Source: Bacteroidales bacterium (lineage in GTDB: Bacteria; Bacteroidota; Bacteroidia; Bacteroidales; UBA932). From it: a stretch of DNA of 64,000 bases. The stretch is from contig JAFRUH010000023.1 in the NCBI GenBank assembly GCA_017438975.1, forward strand, positions 248,001 through 312,000, read 5' to 3'. Positions 17,644 through 25,291 of this stretch are shown one piece after another. How positions within the stretch are numbered: the first letter of the stretch is position 1; each line of letters starts with the position of its first letter. The notes under the pieces were generated by a model. That model made no database searches. It had not been told where the DNA came from and saw only the letters and a list, made by a program, of their open reading frames with translations. Made by a program: the position numbers and the translations under genes.

Positions 17644-18126
17644 ATGGCACTGAACAAAGTTATGCTTATCGGTAACGTTGGCAGAGACCCCGAAGTACGT
17701 TATCTTGAACCGAATTCCCAGAATGCAGGTGCAAATGCAAAAGTGGCGACCTTTACCCTTGCGACGACCGAGCGATACCGTGACCGCAGCGGCGAAGTCC
17801 GCGAAAACACCGAATGGCACAACATCGTCGCCTGGAGAAACACGGCCGACGTCGTTGAGAAATATGTCCGGAAAGGCATGCAGGTCTATATTGAAGGACG
17901 GCTCAGGACCCGTTCCTGGACCGACCAGACCGGGAACAAGCGCTATACCACGGAAGTCCTCGCCGACACCCTTCAGATGCTCGGCAAACGCCAGGACAAT
18001 CCGAACAATAACGACGCTGGCGGCTATCAGCAGCCGCAGCCGGCCTATCAGGGGCAGCCTGCGCAGCCGGCCGCCCCTGCCACACCTATACAGAACAACG
18101 GACCGGAAGACGACCTTCCGTTCTAA
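17644..18126 (+). CDS. ssb: Single-stranded DNA-binding protein
   Basis: A 160-residue OB-fold SSB that coats single-stranded DNA in replication and repair. The N-terminal MALNKVMLIGNVGRDPEVRY and WHNIVAW with the VEKYVRKGMQVYIEGRL region (about 1-115) are followed by a flexible Gln/Pro linker and the acidic tip DDLPF, which recruits partner proteins. A weak promoter-like TAACTTGC lies about 35 nt upstream. buk begins 11 nt downstream. Confidence 0.97.
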   Translation: MALNKVMLIGNVGRDPEVRYLEPNSQNAGANAKVATFTLATTERYRDRSGEVRENTEWHNIVAWRNTADVVEKYVRKGMQVYIEGRLRTRSWTDQTGNKRYTTEVLADTLQMLGKRQDNPNNNDAGGYQQPQPAYQGQPAQPAAPATPIQNNGPEDDLPF

Positions 18127-18137
18127 AAAACGGCCGT

Positions 18138-19265
18138 ATGAAAGGAACAGTATTGGCTATCAATACCGGATCCACGACTACCAAAATCGGCTATTTCATC
18201 GACGGAGATCTGGCTTTTGAAAAAAAGCTGGAGCATTCGTCCGAGGAAATCTTGCGGTTTCCGAACGTCATGGACCAGGATCACATGAGAAGGGACGCCA
18301 TCATGGGCTTCCTTTCCGAAAAAGGGATCCAACTGAAAGATATCGATATCGTGATGGCTCGGGGAGGCCTTTTCTCCCCGGTCATTACGGGAATCTACCG
18401 GGTCAACCGCGACATGCGGGACGTCCTCCTGACCTGCCGGGACGGGATCCATGCCTGCAACCTGAGCGCGGTGATCGCAGACGACATCGCCGAACTGGTC
18501 AATGAAGCCCGCGCTTCGGAGGAGTGCGGCGAGCCGGCGTGCCATGCGTATATCGCAGATCCTCCGATGGCGGACGAGATGCTCCCCGAAACCCGGATCG
18601 GAGGCATTCCCGAATTCCCCCGGAGGGCTTTTTTCCATGCCTTGAACTCCCGGGCGACCGTGCGGAAGTACCTCCGGGAGCATGGACACACGCAGAACGA
18701 CATCACGGCCATCGTGGCCCATCTGGGCGGCGGAATCACCGTCACCCTGCACCGGAACGGCCAGGTCATCGATACGAACAACGGTCTCGGCGGCGACGGT
18801 CCCTTCACTCCCGAACGGGCCGGTTCCTGTCCCGCATTCCCATTGATTGAGATGTGTTTCAGCGGGAAATACTCCGAGAAAGAGGTCAAGAAAAGGATCC
18901 TCGGATCAGGCGGTGCCGTCGCTTTCTTCGGCACGAATGACCTCCGGGAGATCGAAGACCGCGCCCTGGCAGGAGACAGGGAGTGCGCAGTCTGGCTGGA
19001 GGCCTATTCCCTCAATATCGCGAAGTATATCGCTTCCCTGGCGACCACTGTCATGGGGAAGGTTGACATCATCCTCCTGACCGGAGGGACGGCGAACAGC
19101 AAGAAGATTACCGACGATATCCGCAGCAGGGTCTCGTTCATCGCGCCGGTGGAAATCTACGCCGGCGAAAATGAACTGGAGTCCCTTGCGGAAAACGGTT
19201 ATTCGATCCTCTCCGGCTCCGTCAAGATCCACCGCTACGACAAGTCCGCCCTCGTCCCGGATTAA
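18138..19265 (+). CDS. buk: Butyrate kinase
   Basis: A 375-residue ASKHA-fold kinase of the Buk family that interconverts butyryl (or branched-chain acyl) phosphate and the acid, making ATP. The phosphate-binding NTGSTTTKIGYF is at about 9-20, the second site VAHLGGGITVTLHRNG at about 194-209, and the adenosine motif LTGGTANSKKIT at about 314-325. It is convergent with ptb, its usual operon partner, across a 46-bp gap, so the pair is split on opposite strands here. Confidence 0.92.
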   Translation: MKGTVLAINTGSTTTKIGYFIDGDLAFEKKLEHSSEEILRFPNVMDQDHMRRDAIMGFLSEKGIQLKDIDIVMARGGLFSPVITGIYRVNRDMRDVLLTCRDGIHACNLSAVIADDIAELVNEARASEECGEPACHAYIADPPMADEMLPETRIGGIPEFPRRAFFHALNSRATVRKYLREHGHTQNDITAIVAHLGGGITVTLHRNGQVIDTNNGLGGDGPFTPERAGSCPAFPLIEMCFSGKYSEKEVKKRILGSGGAVAFFGTNDLREIEDRALAGDRECAVWLEAYSLNIAKYIASLATTVMGKVDIILLTGGTANSKKITDDIRSRVSFIAPVEIYAGENELESLAENGYSILSGSVKIHRYDKSALVPD

Positions 19266-19311
19266 ACGGCGAAGGCATTTCCCCTACTATATTAAGCAGA
19301 CGAAGCTGATT

Positions 19312-20220
19312 CTATTTCACAAACATGACGGCCTCGGCGATGGAGTTGAGTTTCGTCTGGACGTCATCGGCGCGGCTTGCGAGGACGCAAGGGACCTTCG
19401 TTCCGACGAGCATGCCGGCCTGCTGGACACCCACGGCCAGTTTCGAGTTGGTCTTCCAGAAAACATTGGCGGACTCGATGTTCGGGAAGAGGAGGCAGTC
19501 AGCATCGCCCGCGACCGGGCTTTCAAGCTTCTTGATTTCCACGGACTCCCGGTCGATCGCTACGTCGAGGGCCAGCGGACCGTCCCCGATGCAGCCTTTA
19601 ATCTGGCCGCGGTCGCACATCTTCGCCAGCATGGCAGCTTCCATGCAGGCCGGCATCGAATCCAGCATCTGCTCGGAGGCGGCGATGAAGGCGATCTTCG
19701 GCTTGGCGATGCCGAAGGACTTCGCGACTGACGTAATGAACCCGGCGATCTTGACCTTCTGGCGGAAATCCGGAAGCGGAATCACGGCCATGTCGCCCAT
19801 GAAGATGAGCTTGTGGTAGTTCGGGTTCTCGAGGACGCCGACGTGGCTCAGGAGGCCCTTCGGAGGGAGGAGGCCGGTTTCCTTGTTCAGGATGGCACGG
19901 AGGAACTTGTCGGTCGAGCAGAGGCCCTTCATCAGGACGTCGCCGTCCCCGTCATGGACCATCCGGACGGCCTCGGCGACCGCCTTCATCTCGTCCTTGA
20001 TATCCACGATTTCGAATTTCGCGACATCGATGCCGTTGTCCTTGCAGACACTGGCGATCAGGTCGGCGTCCCCGACGAGGGTCACCTTGACGAAACCGAG
20101 GTCCGTCGCCTTCGAAGCCGCTTCGATCGTATGCTCATCGACAGCCCACGCTGCCACCATCTTCTTGCAGATGTTCTTCGCCTTGAGCTCGGCGAAAAGA
20201 TCGGAGAAAGTCTTTATCAT
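19312..20220 (-). CDS. ptb: Phosphate butyryltransferase
   Basis: A 302-residue phosphate acyltransferase. The Pta/Ptb core is visible as VLMKGLCSTDKFLRAILNKE (about 94-113), FMGDMAVIPLPDF (about 139-151) and the C-terminal LFPNIESANVFWKT (about 244-257). The length and VLMKGL/N-to-S pattern fit Ptb (about 300 residues) better than phosphate acetyltransferase (at least 330). It starts 5 nt after ackA and is co-transcribed with it, occupying the place where pta usually lies. Substrate range (butyryl, isobutyryl or acetyl) cannot be read from sequence. Confidence 0.85.
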   Translation of the reverse strand: MIKTFSDLFAELKAKNICKKMVAAWAVDEHTIEAASKATDLGFVKVTLVGDADLIASVCKDNGIDVAKFEIVDIKDEMKAVAEAVRMVHDGDGDVLMKGLCSTDKFLRAILNKETGLLPPKGLLSHVGVLENPNYHKLIFMGDMAVIPLPDFRQKVKIAGFITSVAKSFGIAKPKIAFIAASEQMLDSMPACMEAAMLAKMCDRGQIKGCIGDGPLALDVAIDRESVEIKKLESPVAGDADCLLFPNIESANVFWKTNSKLAVGVQQAGMLVGTKVPCVLASRADDVQTKLNSIAEAVMFVK

Positions 20221-20225
20221 GATGC

Positions 20226-21443
20226 TTATTCTTGAGATTCGAGTACGAGATGCATGGTATCGCGGGCGATGACGAGTTCCTCGTCCGTGCAGATGACGGC
20301 GGCCTTGACGGCGGAATCCGGGGTCGTGATCACCATATTCTTGGCATAAGCCTCGACATTCGCGTCATAGTCGATCTTGAGTCCGAGATAGGAGAAGTTC
20401 TCCAGGACGCGGCGGCGCATCCGCGGGTTGTGCTCCCCGATGCCGCCGGTGAAGACGATCAGGTCGACTCCGTTCATCACGGCTACGTAGGAGCCGATAT
20501 TCTTGATGATGTCGTAGTTGTATTTCTTGAAGGAGAGTTTCGCCTTCACGTCTCCGTTCACGGCGAGTTCGTTCATCTCCCGGGCGTCGGAAGTCTTGCC
20601 GGTCAGTCCGAGGAAGCCGGACTTGCGGTTCAGGATCGTGGACATCTCGTCCGGGGTCGTCCCGAGTTTCTTCATCAGGAAGAGGACCGCGTTGGCGTCG
20701 ATGTTGCCGACACGGGTGCCCATGATCATGCCTTCGAGCGGAGAGAAGCCCATCGAGGTGTCGACGCAGTGACCGTTCTGGATCGCGCAGATCGAACTGC
20801 CCGCCCCGAGGTGGCAGGTGATGATCTTGGAATCGTTCAGGTCGAGTCCGGCGAATTTCGCGCCTTCCGAAGCGACATACTGATGCGAGGTGCCGTGTGC
20901 GCCGTACCGGCGGACGCGGTACTGGTCGTAATACTCATACGGCAGGGCGTACATATAGGCGTACGGAGGCATCGTCTGGTGGAAAGCCGTATCGAAAGTC
21001 ACGACCTGGGGGACGGTCGGAAGGACATGCTCGATGGCGTGGATGCCGAGCAGGTGGGCCGGATTGTGGAGAGGTGCGAACTCGGAGCAGTATTCTATCT
21101 TGCGGAGCACATCTTCGTTGACGAGGGCGCTGGCGGAGAAGAAATCGCCGCCCTGGACGATACGGTGGCCGACCGCCTCGATGTCCTCGAGGGACTCCAG
21201 GACGCCGTGGTCCTTGTCGGTCAGGGCATTCAGGACCAGCTGCATGCCGACCTTATGGTCGGGAATCGGGATTTCTGTGACCATCTTCTCCCCGCCGGTC
21301 GGGGCATATTGGAGGACACCCATCGGAAGACCGATCTTTTCGACGATACCCTTGGCTATGACGTCATAGACGTCGTCATTTTTCATGTCGAGAAGCTGAT
21401 ACTTGATGGATGAGCTTCCGCAATTGATAACAAGAATAATCAT
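20226..21443 (-). CDS. ackA: Acetate kinase
   Basis: A 405-residue kinase converting acetyl phosphate and ADP to acetate and ATP. The N-terminal signature ILVINCGSSSIKYQLLDM is at about 3-20, with the second signature HRIVQGGDFF and the catalytic FDTAFHQTMP, GAHGTSHQYV and FTGGIGEHNPRMRRR segments. The length is standard. It is the first gene of an ackA-ptb unit with a good TAAATTTG promoter element 23 nt upstream. Confidence 0.96.
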   Translation of the reverse strand: MIILVINCGSSSIKYQLLDMKNDDVYDVIAKGIVEKIGLPMGVLQYAPTGGEKMVTEIPIPDHKVGMQLVLNALTDKDHGVLESLEDIEAVGHRIVQGGDFFSASALVNEDVLRKIEYCSEFAPLHNPAHLLGIHAIEHVLPTVPQVVTFDTAFHQTMPPYAYMYALPYEYYDQYRVRRYGAHGTSHQYVASEGAKFAGLDLNDSKIITCHLGAGSSICAIQNGHCVDTSMGFSPLEGMIMGTRVGNIDANAVLFLMKKLGTTPDEMSTILNRKSGFLGLTGKTSDAREMNELAVNGDVKAKLSFKKYNYDIIKNIGSYVAVMNGVDLIVFTGGIGEHNPRMRRRVLENFSYLGLKIDYDANVEAYAKNMVITTPDSAVKAAVICTDEELVIARDTMHLVLESQE

Positions 21444-21465
21444 AAATTATTGGTATTAGAGTCTA

Positions 21466-21473
21466 CAAATTTA
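21466..21473 (-). promoter_or_regulatory. -7 element of ackA-ptb promoter
   Basis: TAAATTTG on the minus strand, a perfect TAnnTTTG, gives a leader of about 16 nt before the ackA ATG. No clear TTTG is seen at -33. The divergent comEC-like gene begins at 21513. Confidence 0.55.
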
Positions 21474-21512
21474 GCAATTATTCCGTATTTTCGCACGAAC
21501 TAGGACTATGAA

Positions 21513-22586
21513 ATGGAAACTTCAAGAAAAATCGAGGCGCTTTCCGCCTTGTTTGCGGCGGGAGTCTTCGCCGGCAGCCTCCTTCCGGATGGCGGATCCG
21601 CCCCGTATCTGTGGGCATCCATCCTATTCTCCGCCCTCGCCTCCCTGCTGTATTTCACCCGGAAGGATTCCGGATTCCTGCCGCCCTTCCTCTGCCTTTT
21701 CCTCTGCGGGGCGCTGTGCTTCCTGACTTCCTCTTTCGCCGTACCGGTGCGGGAGCACCCCTTGCGGGATCTCGCCGATACCGCCTGCGGCGTCCTGAAG
21801 GAACGCATAGACGCCCTCCCGTTCCGGAAAAGTGAAACGGCCGCCCTGCTGAAAGCCCTCCTGACCGGAGACCGTTCGTCCCTCGCAAAAGAGACGGTCG
21901 CCGTCTTCCGGAAAGCCGGAGCATCCCACCTCCTCGCCCTCTCGGGACTCCATATCGGAATTCTCTACCTGCTGCTTGGCTACGTGCTCGCCCCAGTCGG
22001 GCATTCCCCCGCCGCCCGGACCGGAAAAAGCCTCCTCACCGTCTTTCTCGCCTGGTTCTACGCTCTGATGACCGGCGCATCCCCTTCCATCCTGAGGGCT
22101 ACGCTGTTCATCACCATCCGGGAAACCGCCGGCCTTCTTCACCGGAAGCGGGACCCGCTCAAGGTGCTCAGCCTCGCCCTCGTCCTCCAGCTGGCCTTCT
22201 CCCCTTCCGCCATCCGCTCCGTCGGATTCCAGCTCTCCTACGCGGCCATGCTCGGCATCTTCCTGATCCACCCGTGGCTGTCCTCCTTCTACCCGTCCGC
22301 CGGGAAAAGACCGGATCCGGTGCGGAAAATCTGGGAGGCGGCGTCCCTGAGCCTGTCCTGCCAGGTGACGACCGCCCCGATCGTATGGATCTGTTTCCGG
22401 TCCTTCCCGGTCTACTTTCTGATTACGAATCTGATTGCGATTCCCCTGACGACCCTTCTGGTGGGGACTTCGGTCGCGCTGCTGCTTCTCTCCTTTGCCG
22501 GAATCTGTCCGGATGCCGCCGTCCGGCTGACGGAAGGCCTCGCGGACGCCCTCCTCGGCGCCCTCAGGGTCATCGCGTCAATGTGA
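21513..22586 (+). CDS. ComEC/Rec2-like membrane protein, competence domain only
   Basis: A 357-residue polytopic membrane protein containing only the ComEC competence domain. After two or three N-terminal helices (about 7-75), the signature LLKALLTGDRSSL and HLLALSGLHIGILYLLLG (about 146-163) appear, then helices including PSILRATLFI and VGFQLSYAAMLGIF. Typical ComEC, the DNA-uptake channel, is 650-800 residues with an N-terminal OB-like DUF4131 and often a C-terminal metallo-beta-lactamase domain. Both are missing here, and no frameshift is visible at either end. It is either a minimal form or a reduced paralogue. Its 3' end overlaps the convergent apbE by 9 nt. Confidence 0.82.
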   Translation: METSRKIEALSALFAAGVFAGSLLPDGGSAPYLWASILFSALASLLYFTRKDSGFLPPFLCLFLCGALCFLTSSFAVPVREHPLRDLADTACGVLKERIDALPFRKSETAALLKALLTGDRSSLAKETVAVFRKAGASHLLALSGLHIGILYLLLGYVLAPVGHSPAARTGKSLLTVFLAWFYALMTGASPSILRATLFITIRETAGLLHRKRDPLKVLSLALVLQLAFSPSAIRSVGFQLSYAAMLGIFLIHPWLSSFYPSAGKRPDPVRKIWEAASLSLSCQVTTAPIVWICFRSFPVYFLITNLIAIPLTTLLVGTSVALLLLSFAGICPDAAVRLTEGLADALLGALRVIASM

Positions 22587-23636
22587 AAGCGGGAAACCCG
22601 GACTGGCCCATTCGTGCATGGACCCGTCCTCCCCGGCGGATACCAGATAGATGTCGACATCCTTCCCGGCCAGGTCCGCGGCCTTTTCCGGACCGAGGAC
22701 CATGCACCAGGTCGCGTAGGCGTCCGCATCCGAGGCGGTGGGGTCTCCCGGCTTCGAACGCACCACGACGGTTGCGCTCAGCAGGGCGTTTTCTGCCGGA
22801 TATCCCGTCCGGGGATCGATCGTATGGGCATATTTCTTTCCGTCCCGGACATAATACTTCCGGTAATTGCCGGAGGTGACGACGCCGCACGGGGCTCCTT
22901 CGGAGGTCATGACCCCGGCCAGGTCCGCTCCGGGCGCATTGTTTCCGTCGACGGGACGGTCGATTCCGATGGTCCATGGCTTCCCGGAAGCGTTCAGTCC
23001 GTCGCACCAGATCTCACCGATGTTGACCAGCATGGCGGACGCCCCGATCCTGTAGAGATAGAGGGCGACCTCATCCGCCGAGAATCCCTGGGCGATGGCA
23101 TTGTAATTCAGGACCGGAAGCGGCAGGGACGGATCTTTCAGCAGGGATGCCGGCTCCAGGATTCCCCCGGAAGAGAAAGCCGCCCTCATATCCTGCCGGA
23201 GGTTTTTCATCCCGCAGCCCCTCAGCAGCGAATCGATCCGCGCAGGGGAAGGCAGGGAATCCGACTTGAACCCGAATCCCCAGGCGTCGAAAAGCGGGCC
23301 CGCGGCACAGTCTATCGCCCCGTCCGTACGCAGGTACCAGCGCCAGGCCTCGTCATACATGTCCATGAAAAGCGCATTCGGCCGGACCGCCTGCCCGGCA
23401 TTGAACCGGGAAAGCATCGACGCCTTGTTATAGCCGGAAAGGGTCGTATCGATCGCCGTCAGGATGGAGTCGACGGCCCGCTGCACTTCGACCCTGGACT
23501 TTCCTGTTCCCCGGAGATTGACCTTTACCTGATAGACTCCCCCCTGCGCATATCCCTGGAGGGTGACGTAACGGTCTTTTTCCCGGCAGGAAAAAAGGAG
23601 CGGAAGGAGGCAGATAAGGAGCGCGAATCTCTTCAT
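22578..23636 (-). CDS. apbE: FAD:protein FMN transferase, lipoprotein
   Basis: A 352-residue ApbE-family enzyme that attaches FMN covalently to Thr/Ser of target proteins such as Na+-translocating NADH:quinone reductase subunits. The start at 23636 gives a clean lipoprotein signal, MKRFALLICLLPLLFSC, with lipobox LFSC. Motifs visible are LSGYNKASMLSRFN, DCAAGPLFDAWGFG, LNYNAIAQGFSAD, VNIGEIWCDG (family often GGEI/GGDV) and HTIDPRTGYPA (about 256-266), then ASDADAYATWCMVLG. An in-frame start 19 codons upstream lacks a signal peptide and lies within the promoter. No Nqr or Rnf genes are in the window. Confidence 0.92.
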   Translation of the reverse strand: MKRFALLICLLPLLFSCREKDRYVTLQGYAQGGVYQVKVNLRGTGKSRVEVQRAVDSILTAIDTTLSGYNKASMLSRFNAGQAVRPNALFMDMYDEAWRWYLRTDGAIDCAAGPLFDAWGFGFKSDSLPSPARIDSLLRGCGMKNLRQDMRAAFSSGGILEPASLLKDPSLPLPVLNYNAIAQGFSADEVALYLYRIGASAMLVNIGEIWCDGLNASGKPWTIGIDRPVDGNNAPGADLAGVMTSEGAPCGVVTSGNYRKYYVRDGKKYAHTIDPRTGYPAENALLSATVVVRSKPGDPTASDADAYATWCMVLGPEKAADLAGKDVDIYLVSAGEDGSMHEWASPGFPLSH

Positions 23637-23653
23637 TTGGCAAAGTGTTTGCA

Positions 23654-23661
23654 CAAAGGTA
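23654..23661 (-). promoter_or_regulatory. -7 element of apbE promoter
   Basis: TACCTTTG on the minus strand matches TAnnTTTG and lies 17 nt upstream of the apbE ATG at 23636. This supports that start over the upstream one. Confidence 0.6.
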
Positions 23662-23710
23662 GGAGATTTCGTTGAAAATACCGATATTTGCAAGTCAGTT
23701 CAGAAAAGAT

Positions 23711-24772
23711 ATGAAGAAATTCTGCATAGGTTCCATCTTTCTCGCCTTCCTTCTGGCAGGCGTGCTTCCTACGGGTTGCAAAAAGCCTGACGAGACGGAC
23801 GATACCCCATACCTTTCCGGTTCCATGGCCTTCGATGTGCCTTTCTACGCCCGGCAGGGAGAAAAAATCACGATCAAGCCCCATGGCGTATCCCACCCTG
23901 AGGGCGGGAAATTGAAGGTCTATGCCTATGGGGAGAGCCCGGTGAAGGTCGCTCTCCCCGATACCGTATTCGTCGCGAAAGGCCGGATCGAAAGAGGCGA
24001 CCTTTCATTCACCTTCACGATGCCGGATTCCCTCGACAACTTCACCCTCAACTGCGTAGCTGCCGCCGACGGTTATTACAGCCGTTCGATGTCGGCCGAA
24101 GTGACCGTCATCTCCCCTGAGATCGGTTCTTCCATCATCGGAAGCGGGATCGATCCCGACGACACCTCCATCCTGGACGACCGGACGGAGGACCGAACCG
24201 GGGAAAGGACCTACTACTACACCACGATCGGCGACCTCGACTGGTTCCGCCTCAATCTCGCTTACACGGGCTCCGGAAAGCCGTACCTCGGCTGCGAGGT
24301 CATGTCCTATGTCATGGGCCGCTACTATACCTACGAGGAGGCCCTGACGGCCTGTCCCGAAGGATGGCGCCTGCCGACCGACGGGGAATGGATCGCTCTC
24401 GGGAAAGTGATGACCGGGAAGGAAACGCAGCCGGGCGCGACGATCGAAGGGGCCGCCGGCGCCCTGATGGCCGACGCCTATTTCAACGGGAACAAGATGT
24501 GGGAGTTCTGGCCGGAGGTGAAGATCACGAACCGGTCCGAACTGGCCGTCATTCCGGCCGGATTCGCTGACGTTTCGGGCGTATCGCCCAAGTTCTCCGG
24601 CGGCAATGAATACGCCGCCTTCTGGACCGCCGACAAGGACGGGGAGGACAAGGCATTCTACCGGTATATAAACGTAAACAAGCCGGATATATTCTCCGGC
24701 TCGGCTGACACGCAGTCCCTCGCGCTTTCAGTGCGTTGCGTACGGAAAACGGAATCTACCTCAGATCAGTAA
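23711..24772 (+). CDS. FISUMP-domain lipoprotein
   Basis: A 353-residue secreted lipoprotein. MKKFCIGSIFLAFLLAGVLP leads to lipobox PTGC, followed by a threonine/aspartate-rich start, an Ig-like region (about 35-135) and a C-terminal FISUMP-type domain (about 165-345) with the hallmark CPEGWRLPTDGEW (about 215-227), AAFWTA and SLALSVRCVR. FISUMP domains are common on Bacteroidota and Fibrobacter cell surfaces; their biochemical role is unclear. An upstream in-frame start at 23672 would hide the signal peptide. The 3' end overlaps convergent lolA by 17 nt. Confidence 0.82.
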   Translation: MKKFCIGSIFLAFLLAGVLPTGCKKPDETDDTPYLSGSMAFDVPFYARQGEKITIKPHGVSHPEGGKLKVYAYGESPVKVALPDTVFVAKGRIERGDLSFTFTMPDSLDNFTLNCVAAADGYYSRSMSAEVTVISPEIGSSIIGSGIDPDDTSILDDRTEDRTGERTYYYTTIGDLDWFRLNLAYTGSGKPYLGCEVMSYVMGRYYTYEEALTACPEGWRLPTDGEWIALGKVMTGKETQPGATIEGAAGALMADAYFNGNKMWEFWPEVKITNRSELAVIPAGFADVSGVSPKFSGGNEYAAFWTADKDGEDKAFYRYINVNKPDIFSGSADTQSLALSVRCVRKTESTSDQ

Positions 24773-25283
24773 CGACATACGATTTGTCAAGGGTTTTCTC
24801 ATCGAACGAGAAAACCTCTTTTTTATCGTCTCCGCTCTCCAGGAAAACGATGTTCTTCAGGACGAAACGGGCTTTCACGTCCTCGTCCAGCACCAAAGTT
24901 ACGTCGAGGGAGGATGCCGTGCTGGAATGGACCGTGATCTTGTCCATATAGTCCCTGTAGGAAGAAATCAGGAGGGCGGGATTCGTAAAGATATCGTCAT
25001 TCTCGACCGTTTCGACCAGGACTTCTTTCGCGGAGGTGTCCACCGTCCATCGGGTCGTCCCGTCGCTGATGACCTTCAGTCCCAGCCCGGTCAGGGAAAA
25101 AGCGTTCCCTTCGACAATCACCTTCCCTTCCGTCACCCTCTGCATCGGAGCTCCGTCCTTGGAAAGGGAATAGGTATAATCGAACTTGACCCGGTTGTCG
25201 CCGACCTTGTCCAGGACGGCGATATTCTGTGCCTGAAGCGCTGCCGGGAAGAGCAGGCAGAGGAGTAGGAGAAGTCTTTTCAT
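24756..25283 (-). CDS. LolA-like outer-membrane lipoprotein carrier
   Basis: A 175-residue periplasmic protein with a cleavable signal (LLLLLCLLFPAALQAQ, cut after AQA or thereabouts) and a LolA/LolB half-barrel, seen as alternating strands such as GKVIVEGNAFSLTGLGLKVI and TTRWTVDTSAKEVLVETV. LolA shuttles lipoproteins from the inner to the outer membrane. It follows ftsK by 8 nt, the arrangement common in Bacteroidales, which supports the assignment. Sequence similarity within this family is low, so the fold call rests partly on context. Confidence 0.82.
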   Translation of the reverse strand: MKRLLLLLCLLFPAALQAQNIAVLDKVGDNRVKFDYTYSLSKDGAPMQRVTEGKVIVEGNAFSLTGLGLKVISDGTTRWTVDTSAKEVLVETVENDDIFTNPALLISSYRDYMDKITVHSSTASSLDVTLVLDEDVKARFVLKNIVFLESGDDKKEVFSFDEKTLDKSYVVTDLR

Positions 25284-25291
25284 CGCGTTTC

